46,991 nucleotides of DNA, taken from Nitrospinales bacterium. GTDB taxonomy: Bacteria > Nitrospinota_A > UBA7883 > JACRGQ01. The translations under genes were made by a program, and so were the position numbers. Below are positions 41,949 to 46,991 of the stretch, in pieces (the first letter of the stretch is position 1; every line of letters starts with the position of its first letter). The notes beneath the pieces were generated by a model. The model worked only from the letters and a program-made list of their open reading frames with translations, ran no database searches and had not been told where the DNA came from. The stretch covers positions 1 to 46,991 of the forward strand of contig JAHFEJ010000016.1 of the NCBI GenBank assembly GCA_023248535.1. The letters are read 5' to 3'.

Positions 41949-43703
41949 CTTGAGGACGGTGGTGGAGAGGGTGTGCGCGCCGCTGCCCGGCTGCGATTTT
42001 TCCCAGAACACTTCGTGTATCTGGTAGCGGACGCCGACCTTGCCTTTCAGCTCGGACCAGCCGACCTCGGCGTGTTTGAGGTGCGGCGCGTCGCCCAGCA
42101 TCGTCATCACCTTCGCGCTGCAGAACACGCGGTTCTTTTCGCGGAACGCTTCTTTGCTTCCTTGGGCGAATTCAATAAAAGAGTCCTGCATCAGCCCTTC
42201 TATCCGTTTCGCCACGTTCGCCGCGTCGCCGATGCGGTCGTTATCCAGCTCTTTCACGATGACCTGGCCGCAATCGATGCCGATGCGCAAATCGATGCGC
42301 TGCGACTGGTCTTCCAGCGATGCGTTGTGGTGGTCCACCGCCTGCATGAGCGATACCGCCAGGTACATGGCGCTGGCGCAATCGTTGAACGTGAGCATGT
42401 AGCCGTCGCCGGTGCTTTTTTCAAACTGGCAGGCGTGCCGTTTTTTAAGATCGCCCAGCGGCTTGTCCACCACCGACTGCACTTTTTGGAAGTAGTGCAG
42501 CTCGCCGTAGCTGTCGATGAGGTTGGTCGACTTGCAGATGTCGATGAACAGGATGGCCTCGAATTTCTGTTCCTTGATGCCATCGGCCAGCTTTTTATCC
42601 ATCGTCTTGAAGGCCTCTTCGTCCTTGATGGCTTCCATCCGGACGGTCGTTTCAGATGCATCCGGCATTTTGATTTCCCCGGTTTCGGATTTTTTGAGCG
42701 CTTCAAGGTAGCGCATCGCCTCCTCACGCATCCGCTGCGAACCGCCGACGCTGTTTTCGCTCATTTGCACGAAGATATCGAGGTCTTTCACAGCCTTGTC
42801 CCGTTCGCCGGCCAGCATCCGCGCGGTGCTCCGGCTGTAATAGGCGACCGTGAGCGTGCTGTCCAGTTTCAACGCCCGGTTGTAATCGTCAATCGCCTCT
42901 TTGTACCGCTTCAAGGCGAAACAGCTGTTGCCCCGGTTATAGTAGGCCATGGCGTTTTTGGGGAGCAGGCGTATCGCCTCGTCGTAATCCTGTATCGATT
43001 CCTCTTTCAACCCCACGCGGGAGCGGGCGTTGCCGCGGTGGTAGTACGCCCAGGGATACTTCGGTTCCATCGCCACCGCCTTGTCGAGGTCGGCCAACGC
43101 TTCGCGCAGTTTGCCCATGCCGTACAGCAGTACGCCGCGCCGGAAGTAGGCCTTGTGGTTTTTGGGATCCAGCTTTACAGCTTCGGAGAAATCGGCAGCG
43201 GCCTCTTCCTTCCTACCCAGCGCTTCTTTGGCCTTGCCGCTGGCGTACCAGATGCCGGGGTGTTGACGGTGTAGCTTCAGGGCTTGGGCGTAATCTTGCG
43301 CCGCTTCTTCATATTGCTCCATCTTGAAGCGGGCCGAGCCGAGGTTGTAATAGGCCATCGCCATGTCCGGCTTCAGCCGTATCGCCTCGTTGAAATCGGC
43401 CACCGCGTCGGAAAAGCGGCCCAACTGCACCTTCATGTAGCCGCGAGTGCCGAAGGCGCGGGCGTGTGCGGGATCGAGCTTTATCGCTTCGGTGAACTCC
43501 CTGATGGCCTCTTCCCTTTTCATCAGGGCCGCTTTGGCCGCGCCTAGCTGGAACCAGCATTCGGCGTTTTTCGGATCGAGCTTGACGGCCTCTTCAAAAC
43601 AGACGAGCGCTTCCCCCGTCTCTTTTTTATCGAGGCGGGCGATCCCTTCATCCAGCTTTTGCTTTGCTTTTTTGGCGGTTCCTAAAAGATCGAACACTCC
43701 CAT
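41940..43703 (-). CDS. TPR-repeat protein with C-terminal class III adenylate cyclase domain
   Basis: A 587-residue cytoplasmic protein. Residues about 15-315 are eight to nine consecutive TPRs (for example AMAYYNRGNSCFALKRYKEAIDD). The C-terminal 200 residues form a class III cyclase with every key residue: metal-binding Asp388 (LFIDICKST) and Asp433 (STGDGYML), adenine-selecting Lys429 and Asp493, and Asn496 and Arg500. It should make cAMP, controlled by whatever binds the TPRs. The order TPR-cyclase without a membrane anchor differs from the CHASE2 enzyme at 34695. ATG 43703 is preferred over a GTG at 43745 because it starts the soluble domain and has TATAGT 6 nt upstream. It is divergent from the glycan cluster. 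Confidence 0.87.
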   Translation of the reverse strand: MGVFDLLGTAKKAKQKLDEGIARLDKKETGEALVCFEEAVKLDPKNAECWFQLGAAKAALMKREEAIREFTEAIKLDPAHARAFGTRGYMKVQLGRFSDAVADFNEAIRLKPDMAMAYYNLGSARFKMEQYEEAAQDYAQALKLHRQHPGIWYASGKAKEALGRKEEAAADFSEAVKLDPKNHKAYFRRGVLLYGMGKLREALADLDKAVAMEPKYPWAYYHRGNARSRVGLKEESIQDYDEAIRLLPKNAMAYYNRGNSCFALKRYKEAIDDYNRALKLDSTLTVAYYSRSTARMLAGERDKAVKDLDIFVQMSENSVGGSQRMREEAMRYLEALKKSETGEIKMPDASETTVRMEAIKDEEAFKTMDKKLADGIKEQKFEAILFIDICKSTNLIDSYGELHYFQKVQSVVDKPLGDLKKRHACQFEKSTGDGYMLTFNDCASAMYLAVSLMQAVDHHNASLEDQSQRIDLRIGIDCGQVIVKELDNDRIGDAANVAKRIEGLMQDSFIEFAQGSKEAFREKNRVFCSAKVMTMLGDAPHLKHAEVGWSELKGKVGVRYQIHEVFWEKSQPGSGAHTLSTTVLKVQ

Positions 43704-43709
43704 GCCGTG

Positions 43710-43715
43710 ACTATA
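43710..43715 (-). promoter_or_regulatory. -10 hexamer TATAGT of the TPR-cyclase gene
   Basis: TATAGT (five of six) on the complement, 6 nt before the ATG at 43703, with no ribosome-binding site in a normal position. It fits the leaderless pattern seen at other genes here. Confidence 0.4.
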
Positions 43716-43815
43716 CACCTGCGCGGCATAGGCGGGCAATAACACCTGTAGACGGTGGGGTAAAAACGCATATTCCGGTTATAGAAATTTAAAATGATAT
43801 GCTACACTTCCCGCC

Positions 43816-44583
43816 GTGGATGTAAAGGAAGCGGTTTTATTTTCTTCCGGGCAGAGGCATATCTGGGAGATGGCCCGATTTGAAATTATTGTAAAGCTGC
43901 TTAACAAAAGTTTGCCCGGTTTTGGAAATAAAGGGGATCGGTTGCTGGATATCGGAGCAGGTGATGTTTATGTGTTAGGCCGGCTGGCCGAATTGTATCC
44001 CGATGCCGCTTTCACGGGAATAGACACCGCGCTCTCCCAAGGCAATTGCGAAGAATTTAACCGCAAATATCCAAACATGATTTTAACGAGGGAAATATCT
44101 GAACTGCCCAAAGAGCCTTTCAGGGCGGTACTGCTTTTAGACGTGATCGAACATATTGAAGACGACCGCGGATTCATGGCGGGCCTGTTCAACATGAGCC
44201 AGACGGAAGATGCCGCATGTATAATCACCGCGCCGGCGTTTAACGCGCTTTTTTCTTTGCATGACAGATTTTTAGGCCATCAACGCCGGTATTCCTTGGC
44301 GCAATTAAAATCGTTGGCGGAACATGCGGGGTTTGATGTTGTTGAAGGAGGCTATTTATTCCTGTCGCTATTGCCGGTAAGGGGAATCCAGAAAATCATG
44401 GAAATGGCCGGCATCGCCAAACAACATTCAAATAGCGTGGCGGCATGGAAAGGGTATGGGAGGTATGACAGCCTTTTGGTGAAATTGCTTTTGTTGGATT
44501 ATGCGCTCCTTTCGGCTTTAAGGCGTGTGGGGATCAACCTGCCCGGCCTTTCAAGTTTTGTGATATGCAAAAAACAGCGATAG
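43816..44583 (+). CDS. class I SAM-dependent methyltransferase
   Basis: A 255-residue protein with the methyltransferase Rossmann fold: motif I RLLDIGAGDVYVL, acidic GIDT after the second strand, and LLLDVIEHIEDD for motif IV/post-I. The HDRFLGHQRRYSLAQLKSLAEHAGF segment is typical of methyltransferases in polysaccharide and glycolipid clusters. The C-terminal half has hydrophobic helices that could touch the membrane. The start is GTG with no ribosome-binding site; TACACT lies 7 nt upstream. It overlaps the next gene by 19 bases, so the two are expressed together. The acceptor is unknown; a sugar or polyprenyl-linked glycan is likely from context. Confidence 0.85.
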   Translation: MDVKEAVLFSSGQRHIWEMARFEIIVKLLNKSLPGFGNKGDRLLDIGAGDVYVLGRLAELYPDAAFTGIDTALSQGNCEEFNRKYPNMILTREISELPKEPFRAVLLLDVIEHIEDDRGFMAGLFNMSQTEDAACIITAPAFNALFSLHDRFLGHQRRYSLAQLKSLAEHAGFDVVEGGYLFLSLLPVRGIQKIMEMAGIAKQHSNSVAAWKGYGRYDSLLVKLLLLDYALLSALRRVGINLPGLSSFVICKKQR

Positions 44584-45323
44584 TCGTTCCCTGTTTCAAC
44601 GAAGGGGCGCGGTTGGTCCCCGCGGATTTTCTCGATTTTATAAGAAGCTGTTCCAACGTGGATTTCCTGTTTGTGGATGATGGGAGTTCGGACAACACCC
44701 CGGAGATTTTGGGAATGCTTGATCGGGAAGGCAACGGAAGGGTTGCCGTTCTCAAGCTGGGCGTAAACTCCGGAAAAGCCGAAGCGGTAAGGAGGGGCGG
44801 GCTTCATTGCATCTCTTCCGGAAAATATGAGTATATCGGATATTGGGACGCCGATCTGGCCACTCCGCTTTCGGAAATTAACCGTTTTCTGGCGGTCTTT
44901 TCCAGCAAACCGGACGTAAGCATGGTAATAGGTTCAAGAATAAGGAAAATGGGATCAAGGGTTGAAAGGATATGGTATCGCCACTATCTTGGGCGGTTTT
45001 TCGCCACCGCCGCATCGGTGATGCTCAAAATGCCGATTTATGATACTCAATGCGGGGCCAAAATAATGCGTGCCGGTTTTGCCGCGCCTCTTTTCAATGA
45101 ACCGTTTAACGTAAAGTGGCTTTTCGACATCGAACTGTTTTCCCGCGCCATTTATGAGTTGGGAAATGAAGGGGTGAAAAAGGCTGTTTACGAAATACCA
45201 TTGGATGCATGGAAAGATATCGCCGGATCAAAACTTCGTCTCGTCAATTTTCTGGCTACTCCCGTACAATTGTTTTGGATATGGAAACTGTATAACCTGC
45301 CGGTAAAGGGAAACAGGCGTTGA
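44565..45323 (+). CDS. family 2 glycosyltransferase (polyprenyl-phosphate sugar synthase-like)
   Basis: A 252-residue GT-A fold enzyme: nucleotide-sugar motif VDDGSSDNT, the DXD motif YWDADLATP, and IGSR plus YDTQCGAKIMR, which are characteristic of the DPM1/DPG-synthase branch that transfers a sugar from a nucleotide to polyprenyl phosphate. No C-terminal membrane segments are present, as in soluble DPM1. It overlaps the methyltransferase by 19 bases and the GT87 gene by 4 bases. It probably supplies the polyprenyl-linked sugar that the next membrane enzyme uses. Confidence 0.9.
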   Translation: MQKTAIVVPCFNEGARLVPADFLDFIRSCSNVDFLFVDDGSSDNTPEILGMLDREGNGRVAVLKLGVNSGKAEAVRRGGLHCISSGKYEYIGYWDADLATPLSEINRFLAVFSSKPDVSMVIGSRIRKMGSRVERIWYRHYLGRFFATAASVMLKMPIYDTQCGAKIMRAGFAAPLFNEPFNVKWLFDIELFSRAIYELGNEGVKKAVYEIPLDAWKDIAGSKLRLVNFLATPVQLFWIWKLYNLPVKGNRR

Positions 45324-46546
45324 AATGGAATGATGCCTCCTTTGAAAAAAAAACATGGTTTTTTTTTATCGCGCTGTTCCTGCTTATCGCCATATCCCCC
45401 GCATTGGGCCGCCACAATAATTACATTGCGTATGACGATGGTGTACGTAAAATATTAAGCGGGGAAAACCCGTACCCCGCCGACTGGATGACGGCAACGG
45501 GTAATTCGTTTCCTTCATGGTTTTTGTACGGCCCGTCTTTTGTCTACTTATTCCTGCCTTTTTCCTCCCTCTTCGCCGGAGTGCACGTTGGAACATATCT
45601 GTGGGTGGTCATGAATACCATGATCTTCTATGCGGGAGTGTTCCAGGCAATGCGTTTCATCGACACGCGGCGGTTGTTTACCGGCTGGTGGTTGTTCTTT
45701 TGTCTTTTACTGCTGTTCAATGAAATGCAAAGCTCGCTCACGAATTTGCAGACAAACGGGATGGTGGTGGGCCTGATTTTGCTTGGCATGACTTCCTATT
45801 TCAGGCAAAGGTTTTTGGCCTCTGCCGCTTACCTTGCCGTTGCGACGAGTTTCAAGGTTTTCCCGCTTGCGGCGGCGATGCTGCTTGCCCTTGAATTTAA
45901 TCCGCTCTTTATAGGGGCTTTTTTATTATTCCTTTTATTGGGGCTGGCCGCGCCGCTGGTTATTATTGATTATGGCTTCTACGTGGAGCTTATGAAAACC
46001 TGGATTGATTTTTTGGCGCATGATCCCGTGCACTCCATATACTTGGGAATGGAACCCACGCTGTTAAAACTCGGCATAGGCGTTGATGGAGGATTATTCG
46101 CCAAATTCATGTTGTTGAATGCATTTATTATCGCCTTGGCCTCGTTTTTCATTTTCAGGAAAGGCCGGGGCGAGTATGTGAGGCTCATAATTCCGGTTCT
46201 ACTTCCGTTTTTAGTCCTTTTTAATAAACGTTCTGAAAGCCAGACCTTCATAGTCGTCGTTCCCGTGTTCATCATCATGTTGAGCGCCTATCTGCAGGAA
46301 AGGGCGTCTAACAATGTGGTTGCCGCAAAATGGCGGCTCACGGCTTTGATCGCATGCTGGATTTTAGTCTCGATGATATATTCAGACCTTTCTCCGCGGC
46401 CCTTGAGGGCATTTGCCTGGGAATGGCATTTCAAGACATATGGGGCTTTGCTGATTTACGGTTGGGGGTTGAAGCGGGTTGCGGATTTTCTGTTTTCCCC
46501 GGCATTAACCGCGCATTTTTCCAAAAGGACGGCAAGAAATGAATAA
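45320..46546 (+). CDS. GT87-family (DUF2029) polyprenyl-phosphate-dependent mannosyltransferase-like membrane protein
   Basis: A 408-residue integral membrane protein with about ten membrane segments. Family features include the early extracytoplasmic loop YDDGVRKILSGENPYPADW with its acidic pair, YGPSFVYLFLPFS, and SFKVFPLAAAMLLAL. GT87 enzymes such as PimE use polyprenyl-phosphate sugars on the outer face of the inner membrane. The start is TTG in a TTGA overlap with the GT2 stop, so it is translationally coupled. It may use the product of the GT2. The last 8 bases overlap the next gene. Confidence 0.85.
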   Translation: MKWNDASFEKKTWFFFIALFLLIAISPALGRHNNYIAYDDGVRKILSGENPYPADWMTATGNSFPSWFLYGPSFVYLFLPFSSLFAGVHVGTYLWVVMNTMIFYAGVFQAMRFIDTRRLFTGWWLFFCLLLLFNEMQSSLTNLQTNGMVVGLILLGMTSYFRQRFLASAAYLAVATSFKVFPLAAAMLLALEFNPLFIGAFLLFLLLGLAAPLVIIDYGFYVELMKTWIDFLAHDPVHSIYLGMEPTLLKLGIGVDGGLFAKFMLLNAFIIALASFFIFRKGRGEYVRLIIPVLLPFLVLFNKRSESQTFIVVVPVFIIMLSAYLQERASNNVVAAKWRLTALIACWILVSMIYSDLSPRPLRAFAWEWHFKTYGALLIYGWGLKRVADFLFSPALTAHFSKRTARNE

Positions 46547-46991
46547 TTGCGCATCATCGGTCTTCGTGCCAGCCCGCCACATCCTGTTCAGTACTGAAAA
46601 GGCGTTGCGGATATTTGTTGTGGTTATTATATGCGCCTCGTTTTGCGGGAAGATCAATTATGGAAACGCGGCGGCAAGCGATCCATTATGGGATTGGAAA
46701 TACGATGCCATTGAAAGATTAACAAATGCCACTGGCGCCGGACTGGAATTTGTCGGCAATACCCGTCCATTGACACGGATTGAAATGGCAAAACAGACCT
46801 TGCGGATAAAAGATAAACTTGATTCCGGGGGCGGGACGGGCTGGTATTACCGTCATTTGATGGAAAAACTGGTAACGGAGCTTGCGCCGGAGATAAGAAA
46901 ACTTAACGGAGATGATGAAAGCGGTGAAAAGCCCGTCCAACTGAATTGGGCAAGATACAAAGCAGTCCGGGGCGATATTCCTATCAGGCTT
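46539..46991 (+). CDS. start of a Wzi-like (capsule assembly) outer-membrane protein, cut by the window end
   Basis: An open frame of 151 codons running off the right edge. The N terminus has a hydrophobic signal (about 24-40; RIFVVVIICASFCG) and a likely cleavage near NAAA. The mature start WKYDAIERLTNATGAG followed by TRPLTRIEMAKQ matches the N-terminal periplasmic segment common to Wzi/capsule-assembly beta-barrel proteins and related porin-like proteins. The barrel itself lies outside the window, so the call is tentative. The ATG overlaps the GT87 stop by 8 bases, which makes it the fourth overlapping gene of the cluster and suggests that the glycan is surface attached. Confidence 0.6.
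   Translation, partial: MNNCASSVFVPARHILFSTEKALRIFVVVIICASFCGKINYGNAAASDPLWDWKYDAIERLTNATGAGLEFVGNTRPLTRIEMAKQTLRIKDKLDSGGGTGWYYRHLMEKLVTELAPEIRKLNGDDESGEKPVQLNWARYKAVRGDIPIRL

Noticed and set aside
41820-43274. Long plus-strand frame (484 codons) opposite the TPR-cyclase gene
   Set aside because: It is an antisense shadow of TPR codons and begins within the hairpin array.

Overview
The window reads as a chromosomal stretch of a Gram-negative bacterium of fairly high GC. It carries a BamD-type outer-membrane lipoprotein, a multiheme c-type cytochrome, an NfnAB-type electron-bifurcating flavoenzyme, a fused aconitase of about 640 residues and very many PAS/TPR/cyclase signalling proteins. This mix would suit a deep-branching Nitrospinota- or Deltaproteobacteria-like lineage. 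No rRNA or other phylogenetic marker was used, so the placement is a weak inference.

Layout. 0-2 kb: the end of a PLP-dependent decarboxylase, a DsrC/TusE-family sulfur-carrier protein, a tiny unknown protein and a BamD-like lipoprotein. 2-6 kb: a membrane glycosyltransferase and a B12-binding radical SAM enzyme. 6-9 kb: an NfnB/NfnA pair closed by a strong terminator; the NfnA partner carries an N-terminal HEAT-repeat half. 9.3-12 kb: a tightly overlapping operon of an alpha/beta hydrolase, a membrane-anchored MurF-like ligase and a TfoX-N protein. 12-17 kb: a sodium/alanine symporter, an exported TPR protein, an HD-GYP protein and a pentaheme cytochrome. 17-21.7 kb: a CI-like repressor, an 866-residue pseudo-receiver/TPR protein and, divergent from it, a Fic protein. 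21.9-27.7 kb: two large PAS histidine kinases. 27.9-28.2 kb: tRNA-Glu(CUC) with a duplicated 3' end and tail. 28-34.6 kb: aconitase, a receiver-ATPase protein, a second B12 radical SAM protein and a second pseudo-receiver/TPR protein. 34.7-37.5 kb: a CHASE2 adenylate cyclase and a stand-alone cyclic-nucleotide-binding protein. 37.5-38.3 kb: repeats and a small unknown gene. 38.3-41.6 kb: guaB-guaA and a FYDLN-type zinc-ribbon protein. 41.8 kb: a dense hairpin array. 41.9-43.7 kb: a TPR-cyclase fusion. 43.8-47 kb: an overlapping surface-glycan cluster (methyltransferase, GT2, GT87, start of a Wzi-like protein).

The strongest theme is signalling. There are two complete class III cyclases, a cNMP-binding protein, an HD-GYP phosphodiesterase, two hybrid or sensor kinases, a receiver-ATPase switch and two proteins in which a receiver fold that has lost its phosphorylation residues is joined to TPRs. 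A second theme is transcription. Many genes lack a Shine-Dalgarno sequence and instead have a TATAAT-like hexamer 6-9 nt before the start codon, which suggests leaderless mRNAs. The items most worth following up are the hairpin array at 41.8 kb, the membrane Mur-ligase operon, the pseudo-receiver/TPR proteins and the 11-bp-spaced repeats at the fic start.
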